From positions 1-16,644 of the forward strand of contig CANOPV010000003.1 of the NCBI GenBank assembly GCA_947568605.1: DNA of 16,644 bases, in the 5' to 3' direction. Shown piece after piece: positions 6,897-13,839 of this stretch. Made by a program: the position numbers and the translations under genes. Numbering within the stretch: position 1 is the first letter of the stretch; each line of letters opens with the position of its first letter. Below the pieces are notes generated by a model, which worked only from the letters and a program-made list of their open reading frames with translations, did not search any database and was not told where the DNA came from. Source of the DNA: an uncultured Clostridium sp. (GTDB lineage: Bacteria > Bacillota > Clostridia > TANB77 > CAG-508).

Positions 6897-6925
6897 ATTA
6901 TACACATATAACATAAATTTGTCAA
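6897..6925 (-). promoter_or_regulatory. Consensus promoter reading leftward against the 34-codon ORF
   Basis: On the minus strand a perfect TTGACA (6925-6920) and a perfect TATAAT (6902-6897) are separated by exactly 17 bases. It is one of the best promoters in the window, yet no protein gene follows it. Confidence 0.75.
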
Positions 6926-6967
6926 ATATAATTTTGACATTTATAAAAATTTCTAATACTTTAATAA

Positions 6968-6996
6968 TTGACAAAAAAGTAGAAAAGTGGTATATT
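6968..6996 (+). promoter_or_regulatory. Promoter of gltX
   Basis: TTGACA at 6968-6973 and TATATT at 6991-6996 are spaced 17 bases. The start would be near 7003, leaving a leader of about 25 bases. No T-box leader fits between promoter and gene. Confidence 0.75.
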
Positions 6997-7025
6997 TAGA
7001 TACACACTAAATAAAAGGAAGGAAG

Positions 7026-8675
7026 ATGAAAATGGATTATAAATATTTAGCAGACCTAATATTTCCAAACGCAAAACCAATATCATATTATGAAGAAAAA
7101 TATCCAGAAAGAAACCTAAAAGAAGGAGCAATGGTTACAAGAGTCGCACCAAGCCCAACAGGATATATGCATATAGGAGGACTATATCAAAGTATAATAA
7201 ATAAAAAACTTGCAGAACAAACAGAAGGAGTATTTTTTTTAAGAATAGAAGATACAGACCAAAAAAGACAAATAGAAAATGGAGTTATTGAAATAGTTGA
7301 AGCAGTAAAAGATTTCGACATTCATTTTGATGAAGGAATGATAAACGAAGAAGAAGAAATAGGGAAATATGGACCATATAAACAAAGTATAAGAAAAGAA
7401 ATATATCAGTCTTACGCAAAATACTTAATAGAACAAGGAAAAGCATACCCTTGTTTTTGTACAGCAGAAGAACTAGAAGAAATGAGACAAAAGCAAGAAG
7501 CAGCAAAAATAAGAACAGGATATTATGGAGTATGGGCAAAATATAGAACATTTCCATTAGACGATGCAATAGAAAAAATAAAAAACGGAGAAAAATATAT
7601 AGTAAGACTCAAATCAATGGGAAATGAAGAAAGGAAAATAAAGCATCACGACTTAATAAAAGGAAATGTAGACTTTCCAGAAAACGACCAAGACATAATA
7701 ATAATAAAAGCAGATGGACTGCCAACATATCACTTTGCACACGCAATAGATGACCACCTAATGAAAGTAACACACGTTATTCGTTCAGATGAATGGCTAT
7801 CATCAGTACCACTTCATATAGACCTATTTAAGACATTAGGATTTAAAATACCAAAATATGCACATACAGCACCAATAATGAAAGATGACGAAGGCAAAAA
7901 AAGAAAAATAAGTAAAAGAAAAGACCCAGAAGCAGCAGTAAGTTATTATCACGAACAAGGAATACCATCTGAAGCCGTAACAGAATACTTATTAAACATT
8001 GCAAACTCAAACTTTGAAAGTTGGAGAAGAGCAAATCCAGATAAAGAACTATCAGAATTTAATTTTGAATTAAATAAAATGAGTGTAAGTGGAGCGATAT
8101 TCGATATAGTAAAACTATTAGATGTATCAAAAAATGTAATATCAAAATACACAAAAGAAAGAATATATGAAGAAGCAGATAAATGGGCAAAAAGATATGA
8201 TGAAGAATTAGCACAAATGTTATCAAATAAAGAATATGCATTACAAATCTTCGGAATAGAAAGAGGAGGAGTAAAACCAAGAAAAGACATTGCAAAATGG
8301 TCAGATGTAAAAGAAAATATATATTATATGTTTGATGATAAATTTGAAAATAATACTCAATATGATTTTGATAAAATATCAGACAAAGAAGAAATATCAA
8401 AAATATTAACTTTATACATAGAAAAATATTATAATGAAAACGATGACAAACAAGAATGGTTTAATAAAATAAAAGAATTAGCAGGTGAATTAGGATATGC
8501 AAAAGAAGTAAAAGAATATAAGCAAAATCCTGAAATGTACAAAGGACACGTAGGAGACATAAGCACAGTAATAAGAGTAGTCCTAACAAAAAGAAAAAAT
8601 ACGCCAGATATGTATGAAATTATGAAAGTATTAGGAAAACAAAGAGTAATAGAAAGATTAGAAAAATGTAAATAA
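7026..8675 (+). CDS. gltX: Glutamate--tRNA ligase
   Basis: Class I aminoacyl-tRNA synthetase charging tRNA-Glu (and possibly tRNA-Gln) in the cytoplasm. The ATP-binding HIGH motif appears as HIGG in APSPTGYMHIGG (41-52), and KMSKS as KISKR (294-298). The RIEDTDQKR segment of the active site is also present. The protein is 549 residues, longer than the usual 470-500, with about 35 extra residues before VTRVAPSPTG. CFC (143-145) keeps the first pair of the zinc ligands seen in many GluRSs, but the expected later Cys and His around 170-177 (GYYGVWAKYR) are absent. The start is uncertain: ATG 7026 directly follows AAGGAAGGAAG, while ATG 7032 is better spaced from it. The gene is monocistronic. 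Confidence 0.95.
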   Translation: MKMDYKYLADLIFPNAKPISYYEEKYPERNLKEGAMVTRVAPSPTGYMHIGGLYQSIINKKLAEQTEGVFFLRIEDTDQKRQIENGVIEIVEAVKDFDIHFDEGMINEEEEIGKYGPYKQSIRKEIYQSYAKYLIEQGKAYPCFCTAEELEEMRQKQEAAKIRTGYYGVWAKYRTFPLDDAIEKIKNGEKYIVRLKSMGNEERKIKHHDLIKGNVDFPENDQDIIIIKADGLPTYHFAHAIDDHLMKVTHVIRSDEWLSSVPLHIDLFKTLGFKIPKYAHTAPIMKDDEGKKRKISKRKDPEAAVSYYHEQGIPSEAVTEYLLNIANSNFESWRRANPDKELSEFNFELNKMSVSGAIFDIVKLLDVSKNVISKYTKERIYEEADKWAKRYDEELAQMLSNKEYALQIFGIERGGVKPRKDIAKWSDVKENIYYMFDDKFENNTQYDFDKISDKEEISKILTLYIEKYYNENDDKQEWFNKIKELAGELGYAKEVKEYKQNPEMYKGHVGDISTVIRVVLTKRKNTPDMYEIMKVLGKQRVIERLEKCK

Positions 8676-8679
8676 CAAT

Positions 8680-8711
8680 AAAAATAGGATGTGTTAGCAC
8701 ATCCTATTTTT
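8680..8711 (+). terminator. Terminator of gltX
   Basis: AAAAATAGGATGTG (8680-8693) and its exact complement (8698-8711) enclose a TTAG loop and end in a T-run. The symmetry would allow function on either strand. Confidence 0.9.
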
Positions 8712-8715
8712 ATTC

Positions 8716-8744
8716 TTGATATAATTAATAAAATATGATATAGT
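8716..8744 (+). promoter_or_regulatory. Promoter of the first R-M module
   Basis: TTGATA at 8716-8721 and TATAGT at 8739-8744 are 17 bases apart. The predicted start near 8751 lies so close to the upstream ATG 8755 that the ribosome binding site GGAGG (8757-8761) is better assigned to ATG 8767. Confidence 0.6.
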
Positions 8745-8766
8745 AAAAACATATATGGAGGAACAA

Positions 8767-10188
8767 ATGGAAGAAAATACGAAAATAAAAAATCAAGGAC
8801 AAGTATTCACACCAAAACATATTGTACAAAACATTTTAGACATTTCAGGTTACTCAGGAGAAAAAATATTAGAAAAAAATGTAATAGATAACAGTTGTGG
8901 TGATGGTGCATTTTTAGTAGAATTTATAAAACGCTATATAAAAGAATATGAAAAGAGGTATAAAACAAAAAAAGATATTGAAGAACATCTAGAAAAATAC
9001 ATTCACGGAATAGAAAAGGATGAAAAAATATATAACAAATGTATAGAAAAATTAAATAACATAATAAAAAAGGAAAAGTTACAAAAAGTAAATTGGGATA
9101 TTATAAATGAAAACACATTAGAAATAAATAAATATGATGGAAAAATGGATTTTGTTATAGGAAATCCCCCTTATGTTAGAGTTCATAATTTAGAAAATCA
9201 ATATAATAAAGTAAAAGAATATTCATTTTGTAATACAGGAATGACAGATTTATATATAGTTTTTTTTGAAATAGGATTAAAAATGTTAAATAAAGATGGA
9301 GTTCTTTGTTATATTACACCTAATTCTTTTTGCAATAGTCTAGCAGGAAATGAACTTAGAAAATATTTAAAAGAAAATAGAAACTTAGAAAGTCTGTATG
9401 ATTTAGGACATTATCAGCCCTTTGATGTAACAACATATACTATGATAACAAAGATATGTAATAAAAAAGTATTTGAAAAATGTAAATATTATAAATATGA
9501 TATAAATACAGAAAAACCAAAATATATGTGTGATATTGAATATAAAAACTTATTTATAGATCAAAAAATAGTTTTATCTAATAATAATGAAAGATATATA
9601 AAATACTTAAATTATGATATAAAAAAAGACGAGAAAGTCCAAGTAAAAAATGGATTTGCAACATTAAATGATAATATATTTATACAAAATAACTTTAACT
9701 TTAAAAATAATATTATAGATGTAATAAAAGCATCTACTGGAGAATGGAAAAAATGTATATATCCTTATAATAAATATGGAAAAATAATAAATTTTAATGA
9801 ATTAGATAAGGATGTACAAAAATATTTAAAATCAAATAAAAAAAAATTAAATAAAAAAGATGATAAAAAATTAGACTCACTTTGGTATGGATTTGGAAGA
9901 AGTCAAGCAATTAATGATGTACAGAAAAATAAACTATCAATTAATACAATGATAAAAGACATAGAATCAATAAAAATAAATGAAGTAGAAAAAGGAAAAG
10001 GAATATATAGCGGGTTGTATATATTAACAGAAGTATCAAAGGATAAAATAAAAGAAATTATATGTTCAGATACATTTATTAATTATTTAAAAATTATAAA
10101 TAAATGTAAAAGAGGAGGATATTATACATATTCATCAAAAGAACTTGCAAAATATTTAAATTGTGAATTGGAGGATTATAATGGATAA
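8767..10188 (+). CDS. Type II N6-adenine DNA methyltransferase (Eco57I/TaqI-like)
   Basis: Transfers a methyl group from S-adenosylmethionine to adenine N6 in a specific DNA site, protecting host DNA. The protein is 473 residues. The opening NQGQVFTPKHIV (9-20) is typical of the Eco57I/HsdM-like gamma class. The SAM-binding motif is VIDNSCGDGAFL (39-50) and the catalytic motif is NPPY (133-136). The C-terminal half (about 280-460), with WYGFGRSQ, resembles a TaqI-type target recognition domain. I chose ATG 8767 over ATG 8755 because GGAGG at 8757-8761 overlaps the earlier start and is spaced for the later one. The stop overlaps the next gene by eight bases, so the two are co-translated. The recognition site cannot be read. 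Confidence 0.9.
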   Translation: MEENTKIKNQGQVFTPKHIVQNILDISGYSGEKILEKNVIDNSCGDGAFLVEFIKRYIKEYEKRYKTKKDIEEHLEKYIHGIEKDEKIYNKCIEKLNNIIKKEKLQKVNWDIINENTLEINKYDGKMDFVIGNPPYVRVHNLENQYNKVKEYSFCNTGMTDLYIVFFEIGLKMLNKDGVLCYITPNSFCNSLAGNELRKYLKENRNLESLYDLGHYQPFDVTTYTMITKICNKKVFEKCKYYKYDINTEKPKYMCDIEYKNLFIDQKIVLSNNNERYIKYLNYDIKKDEKVQVKNGFATLNDNIFIQNNFNFKNNIIDVIKASTGEWKKCIYPYNKYGKIINFNELDKDVQKYLKSNKKKLNKKDDKKLDSLWYGFGRSQAINDVQKNKLSINTMIKDIESIKINEVEKGKGIYSGLYILTEVSKDKIKEIICSDTFINYLKIINKCKRGGYYTYSSKELAKYLNCELEDYNG

Positions 10189-10891
10189 TGAAGAATTTTT
10201 AGAAATAATAAAAAAATCATTTGAAAGATGTTTAGAAACTAGCCCGAAAAGTAATAAAAAGTTAAAAATATTACACGGTGCAATTGCAAAAGACATTATA
10301 GAAAAATTAGGTGAAGGTTATAAAATTCACTCATTAGGAATAAATGATGATAAAGAAGCAAGTATGCAAGGAAGATATATGAATAAAAAAGTTGATATAG
10401 GAATAGAAAAAGATAAAGAAATTATTGCAGCAGTTGCTCTAAAATTTATAATGAGTAATTATTCACAAAATTCTAATAATTATTTTGAAAATATGCTTGG
10501 TGAAACAGCAAATATTAGAAGTAATGGAAAACCATATTTTCAAATAATAATTATACCTTCAAAAGTACCATATTTTACAAATGAAGGAGAAATAGGAAAA
10601 TATGAAACACTAACAGAACATAATTTAAGTAAATACATAAAATTATCAAATGATAATACTGAAAAATATATGCATACACCTACAAAAACCTTAGTTTATC
10701 TAGTAGACATTCCCATTAATAATACTATTATAAATAGAAGTGAATATTGTGATTATTATTTAAATGATAATCCATATAGATTAGAACCATACTCTGCTCC
10801 ATATAATTTTGGAGGAACAGTAATATATAATGATTATGAAACATTTATAGAAAAAATATGTCATTATATATTCAATATAAATTATTTATAA
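10181..10891 (+). CDS. Putative type II restriction endonuclease, PD-(D/E)xK-like
   Basis: A 236-residue protein that I would pair with the preceding methyltransferase because the genes overlap by eight bases. ATG 10181 has GGAGG seven bases upstream; an in-frame ATG at 10163 lies inside the methyltransferase gene and lacks such a site. A possible nuclease core is GRYMNKKVDIGI (64-75, D72) followed by IIAAVALKF (81-89, K88) and then SNYSQNSNNYFENMLGETAN (92-111). The residue usually acidic before xK is A86, so the fit is imperfect and E103 or E108 could contribute. The call rests on this weak motif plus operon position. It could instead be another accessory protein of the system. Confidence 0.6.
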   Translation: MDNEEFLEIIKKSFERCLETSPKSNKKLKILHGAIAKDIIEKLGEGYKIHSLGINDDKEASMQGRYMNKKVDIGIEKDKEIIAAVALKFIMSNYSQNSNNYFENMLGETANIRSNGKPYFQIIIIPSKVPYFTNEGEIGKYETLTEHNLSKYIKLSNDNTEKYMHTPTKTLVYLVDIPINNTIINRSEYCDYYLNDNPYRLEPYSAPYNFGGTVIYNDYETFIEKICHYIFNINYL

Positions 10892-10913
10892 AATATATTG
10901 ATAATAAATTTAA

Positions 10914-10955
10914 AAATATAGGCACGAAAGGTTGCTTATATTTTTTTTGTTTTAT
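10914..10955 (+). terminator. Terminator of the first R-M module
   Basis: AATATAGGCA and TTGCTTATATT (about 10914-10942) pair around a short loop with one G-T pair, and a long T-rich tract follows (10941-10955). It separates the endonuclease gene from the regulator gene. Confidence 0.6.
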
Positions 10956-10982
10956 TGTATAATTTTGTCGGAGGTATAAAAA

Positions 10983-11222
10983 TTGAAAGAAAGTGAATAT
11001 TATAATCCAAATATAAAATCTATTATATGTCAAAATATAAAAAAATATAGAAAACAAAAGAAAATAAGTGTTATTGAATTAGCAGAAAAATTAGATATTT
11101 CTGTTAACCATTTAAAAAGAATTGAATCAATAAATGATAGAAATAATATTTCTTTAATGACTTTATATAAAATATCAATTATTTTAGAAGTAAGAATAGA
11201 TAAATTTTTTGAGGAGGTTTAA
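10983..11222 (+). CDS. XRE-family HTH regulator, probable R-M controller protein
   Basis: A 79-residue protein that is almost wholly one helix-turn-helix domain: IKKYRKQKKISVIELAEKLD (about 19-38), then ISVNHLKRIES as recognition helix, then ISLMTLYKISIILEVRIDKFF. Size and build match the C (controller) proteins that set the timing of restriction genes, and it lies four bases before an HNH endonuclease gene, the usual C-R order. The start is TTG 10983 with GGAGG at 10970-10974, spaced eight bases. A TATAAT at 10958-10963 may be its -10 element, but no good -35 and no clear C-box repeat are visible. It binds DNA as a dimer in known relatives. Confidence 0.8.
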   Translation: MKESEYYNPNIKSIICQNIKKYRKQKKISVIELAEKLDISVNHLKRIESINDRNNISLMTLYKISIILEVRIDKFFEEV

Positions 11223-11226
11223 AAGA

Positions 11227-11856
11227 ATGGATAGACCTAAATTTAAAGAAGGAACTAAACCATATTTATTTGTAAAATTAGCAAATCCAGATGAAGAAGG
11301 TAAAAGTAGATGGGTATCAAAAGAGGAATTTATTGGAGAATATAAAGACCTTATGTTTCAAAATGGTGCAGATTGGTGTAGAAAAGAATCAACAATTGCT
11401 AAATATTATTATATAGAATTTGATAAATCAATTACACGTGGAAATGGCGTAGACAGAATAAGGCTGAATGGATATAAAACAGAAGAAGATAGGAATGGAA
11501 GTCAAACAATAAGAAGTGATATAAAGAATTTTTATAAAAAACAAAGATGTGTAATTTTGTATACTTCAAATCCAGAGGTAGATCATAAGAATGGATGGAA
11601 AAAAGGCACTGCAATGGATATAAAGACGCAGAAATTAGAAGATTTTCAGCCATTAAGTAAAGCGGCAAATGATGCTAAAAGACAGTTTTGTAAAGAATGT
11701 AGAAGAACAAATAAAAGATTTGATGCTAAAAATATAGGATATCCAATATCATATTATAAAGGAAATGAGCAACATAACGGGGATGGAAACGGGTGTATAG
11801 GATGTTTTTGGTATGATCCATTAGAATTTAGAAAAAATTTAACAAAAAGTAACTAA
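11227..11856 (+). CDS. Type II restriction endonuclease, HNH family
   Basis: A 209-residue predicted nuclease cutting DNA through a beta-beta-alpha-metal site. The motif begins VDHKNG (118-123, D119-H120), continues DFQPLSKAANDAKRQ (139-153, N148), and is bracketed by two zinc pairs, CKEC (155-158) and CIGC (190-193). The N-terminal part (RWVSKEEFIGEYKDL, NGADWCRKES) resembles HNH enzymes that I associate, from memory only, with the NlaIII-like group. ATG 11227 is preceded by GAGGAGG, which overlaps the end of the regulator gene, so the two are co-transcribed. Its cognate methyltransferase is probably the D12-class gene at 12407, though a ruined methyltransferase gene lies between them. Confidence 0.8.
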   Translation: MDRPKFKEGTKPYLFVKLANPDEEGKSRWVSKEEFIGEYKDLMFQNGADWCRKESTIAKYYYIEFDKSITRGNGVDRIRLNGYKTEEDRNGSQTIRSDIKNFYKKQRCVILYTSNPEVDHKNGWKKGTAMDIKTQKLEDFQPLSKAANDAKRQFCKECRRTNKRFDAKNIGYPISYYKGNEQHNGDGNGCIGCFWYDPLEFRKNLTKSN

Positions 11857-11875
11857 ATTAATTAGTTACTTTTTT
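11844..11875. terminator. Terminator at the end of the HNH gene
   Basis: AAAAAGTAACTAA (11844-11856) and its exact complement (11863-11875) frame a short loop. The stop codon of the HNH gene lies inside the left arm and a T-run ends the right arm. It can also serve the minus-strand remnant whose stop is at 11858. Confidence 0.85.
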
Positions 11876-12310
11876 AAATATTAAAATATATTCATGTTTA
11901 AAAATATAAAATACATAATTTAAATCCATATATCTCCATATATTTTGCTGATTTTCTTTTCCTTTTGTTTCGTTAATATTTTTTATTATTAATTTTAACA
12001 TTAATAAATTAAAATATGTATTTAATGGAATTTTTATACATATCGCCAATTACTATTCCAATTTCATTTCTACCTAATCTTTTACATTCAATTAATGTTG
12101 TTCTACTTCCTAAAAAGGCATCTAACACTCAATCGCCATTTTAGTATATCTTATTAATAATTGATTTGGAATTTGAGGGATAAAATTTCCGTAATAATCA
12201 CCTTTATGATTACCAGACAAATCTCTTTTATCTATTATCCACAAACTATCTGTAAAGATATCTACATAATTTTTCCAATTATTTGTATCTATATTGTTAA
12301 TTTTATTTGT
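11858..12310 (-). pseudogene. Decayed DNA methyltransferase gene
   Basis: Read on the minus strand from a perfect ribosome binding site (GGAGGTGA, 12322-12315), the sequence encodes NKINNIDTNNWKNYVDIFTD... and later GNFIPQIPNQLLIRYTK. After a one-base loss and an in-frame TGA where Trp is expected, it continues VLDAFLGSRTTLIECKRLGR, clearly SAM-binding motif I of a beta-class methyltransferase (usual form FLGSGTT, here G changed to R). A stop follows shortly. A third frame ends KHEYILIFKKVTN, resembling the C-terminal end of such enzymes. The start codon position after the ribosome binding site reads ACA. The region between motif I and the C-terminus is far too short, so an internal deletion is likely. 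The gene is dead by several independent lesions. Confidence 0.8.
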
Positions 12311-12353
12311 AAAATCACCTCCTTCAAAAATAATAAAAATTTATATATATAAG

Positions 12354-12382
12354 TTGAGAAAAAGAAAATAAAATGATATAAT
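12354..12382 (+). promoter_or_regulatory. Promoter of the D12-class methyltransferase gene
   Basis: TTGAGA at 12354-12359 and TATAAT at 12377-12382 are spaced 17 bases. The start would be near 12389, with AAAGGGAG before ATG 12407. It gives this methyltransferase transcription independent of the upstream R-M genes. Confidence 0.75.
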
Positions 12383-12406
12383 GTAGAAATTAAAGGGAGT
12401 AAATTA

Positions 12407-13444
12407 ATGAATTATATAGGATCAAAATTATCAATACTTAATTATATAGATAATACTATACAAGATTTTGCAAAAATAAGAAAAAAGAATATTATATTTT
12501 GTGATATTTTTGCAGGAACATCAAGTGTAGGCAAATACTTTAAAAATAGGGGATATAATATAATTTCGAATGATATAGAGTATTATAGTTATGTAAATGC
12601 AAAACACTATATAGAAAATAATAAAAATATTAGTTTTGATAAATTAAAACAAAGTAAAATAAAAGATGTATTTGAATATCTAAATAATATAAATGATAAA
12701 AAAGGATTTATATATAAAAATTATACTATTAGTGGTACAAAAAATCAAGAATATGAAAGAAAATATTTTACAGAAGAAAATGGTTCAAAAATTGATTCAA
12801 TTAGAAATAAAATTGAAGAATGGAAAAATAAAAACTTAATAGAAGAAAATGAATACTATTATCTTATTACTTGTTTATTAGAGGCTGCTGATAAAGTTGC
12901 AAATACCGCTTCTGTATATGAAGCATTTTTAAAAGATATAAAAAAGTCAGCAAGTAAAACACTTAAGTTAAAGCCATTAGAAATATTAATAAATGAAAAA
13001 AATAAAACATATTTAGTAAAAAATGAAGATGCAAATAAATTAATAAGAGAGATATCAGGAGATATTTTATATATAGACCCTCCATATAATACTAGAAAAT
13101 ATGATACGAATTATCATATTTTAGAAACTATTGCTTTATATGATAATCCTAAAATAAAAGGAAAAGCAGGAATAAGAGAAGAAACAAGCAAAAAATCAAA
13201 ATATTGTATAAAAAAAGAAGCAGAAACAGTTTTTCAAGACTTAATAGAAAATGCTAATTTTAAATATATATTTTTAAGCTATAATGATGAAGGAATAATA
13301 CCTATAAATAAAATAAAAGAAACAATGTCTAAATATGGTAAATATAAAGTATATGAACAAAAACATAAAAGATTTAAAGCAGATAATAATAGAAATTATT
13401 CAAAAGATAGTACAATAGAATATATTCATTGTTTAAAAAAGTAA
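12407..13444 (+). CDS. D12-class N6-adenine DNA methyltransferase
   Basis: A 345-residue SAM-dependent enzyme methylating adenine N6 in DNA. NYIGSK at residues 2-7 and DIFAGTSSVG (33-42) form the SAM site, and DPPYN (224-228), in DPPYNTRKYDTNYHILETIA, is the catalytic motif of the alpha (D12/Dam-like) class. The target recognition region lies between them (about 60-200). The long NYH-LET stretch after DPPY is a pattern I associate with restriction-linked members rather than housekeeping Dam. The gene has its own promoter and ribosome binding site and codes with very low GC. Most likely it protects DNA against the HNH nuclease at 11227; it could alternatively be an orphan methylase kept after loss of another partner. 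Confidence 0.88.
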   Translation: MNYIGSKLSILNYIDNTIQDFAKIRKKNIIFCDIFAGTSSVGKYFKNRGYNIISNDIEYYSYVNAKHYIENNKNISFDKLKQSKIKDVFEYLNNINDKKGFIYKNYTISGTKNQEYERKYFTEENGSKIDSIRNKIEEWKNKNLIEENEYYYLITCLLEAADKVANTASVYEAFLKDIKKSASKTLKLKPLEILINEKNKTYLVKNEDANKLIREISGDILYIDPPYNTRKYDTNYHILETIALYDNPKIKGKAGIREETSKKSKYCIKKEAETVFQDLIENANFKYIFLSYNDEGIIPINKIKETMSKYGKYKVYEQKHKRFKADNNRNYSKDSTIEYIHCLKK

Positions 13445-13490
13445 AGAAAATGTAAGGGAGAACATTGAGCGACCCTACAATAAAGGGTAG
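13443..13490. repeat. Degenerate copy of the GGGCGA hairpin unit
   Basis: AAGAAAATGTAAGGGAGA here resembles GAGAAAATGTAGGGGCGA at 13651-13668. AGGG and CCCT segments still allow a weak stem (GTAAGGG with CCCTAC, and CCCT with AGGG downstream). It directly follows the D12 methyltransferase stop and may have taken over as terminator, but it has no strong T-run. Confidence 0.45.
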
Positions 13491-13648
13491 ACTTAAAAAA
13501 TTTAAAGTATGTTTTTTATTATGCAATTCTTCACTAAAACATTTAAAAATATGCTTTTGCTCCATCGCTTCGCGAACGTGTCGCATAAAAGCAATTTTTA
13601 AATGTAGTTTAGTTTGAATTGCAATCTAAAAATTCAAAATTTTAAAGG
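13491..13648. repeat. Long imperfect palindromic element
   Basis: The left arm (13491-13560) and right arm (13583-13648) are inverted repeats over about 65 bases with small gaps. The core ACATTTAAAAAT (13539-13550) is perfectly complementary to 13594-13605, and GCAATTC-like and CTAAA blocks also match outward. The centre (13561-13582) holds CGCTTCGCGAACGTGTCGC. There is no ORF. The right arm and centre resemble positions 1-36 of the window. Confidence 0.7.
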
Positions 13649-13663
13649 ATAGAGAAAATGTAG

Positions 13664-13681
13664 GGGCGATTTTAATCGCCC
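13664..13681. repeat. Short hairpin repeat, second copy
   Basis: Identical over 18 bases to 4136-4153, and again preceded by GTA(A/G). A small GTGG/CCAC stem lies just downstream (13684-13696). Confidence 0.8.
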
Positions 13682-13723
13682 GTGTGGAAAAGCCACTTTG
13701 TTCTATAATAGGAAATTTCTGCT

Positions 13724-13824
13724 ACAATTCTTCGTTAAAATTATTTTTTTAATTCATGGCTCCGAATAACTTTGGGTTTATCGTCGCATAATTTCATTAA
13801 AAATAATACTTTAACCCGAATTGT
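13724..13824. repeat. Second, more diverged palindromic element
   Basis: The left arm 13724-13756 begins ACAATTC and carries a long T-rich block; the reverse complement of 13789-13824 begins the same way. The loop holds a TCGTCGC motif like the centre of the neighbouring element. Positions 13802-13824 match 72-94 at 21 of 23 bases, so this is one repeat family. The element ends 15 bases before the stop of the minus-strand kinase gene. Confidence 0.6.
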
Positions 13825-13839
13825 ATTTTATATTAAATT

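Noticed and set aside
7003..7025. T-box riboswitch expected before an aminoacyl-tRNA synthetase gene
   Set aside because: The predicted leader is about 25 bases, far too short for a T-box.
7285..8752. Several open frames on the minus strand across gltX, rich in Leu, Phe and Ile
   Set aside because: They are antisense shadows of a well-supported gene with strong A-rich codon bias; none has a ribosome binding site or family-like pattern.
11858..12049. Minus-strand open frame of 63 codons as an independent gene
   Set aside because: Its C-terminal end reads as the tail of the decayed methyltransferase, and it lacks a ribosome binding site of its own.
12100..12180. TGA in place of Trp in the methyltransferase remnant as a sign of an altered genetic code
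   Set aside because: Other genes end in normal fashion and use TGG for Trp; a frameshift and a damaged SAM motif nearby show the gene is simply dead.
12161..12352. Plus-strand open frame of 63 codons
   Set aside because: It runs antisense to the methyltransferase remnant, which explains the sequence better; no good ribosome binding site.
13443..13824. Possible CRISPR array in the repeat-rich gap
   Set aside because: The repeats are palindromic, uneven in length and spacing, few in number, and no cas gene is present.
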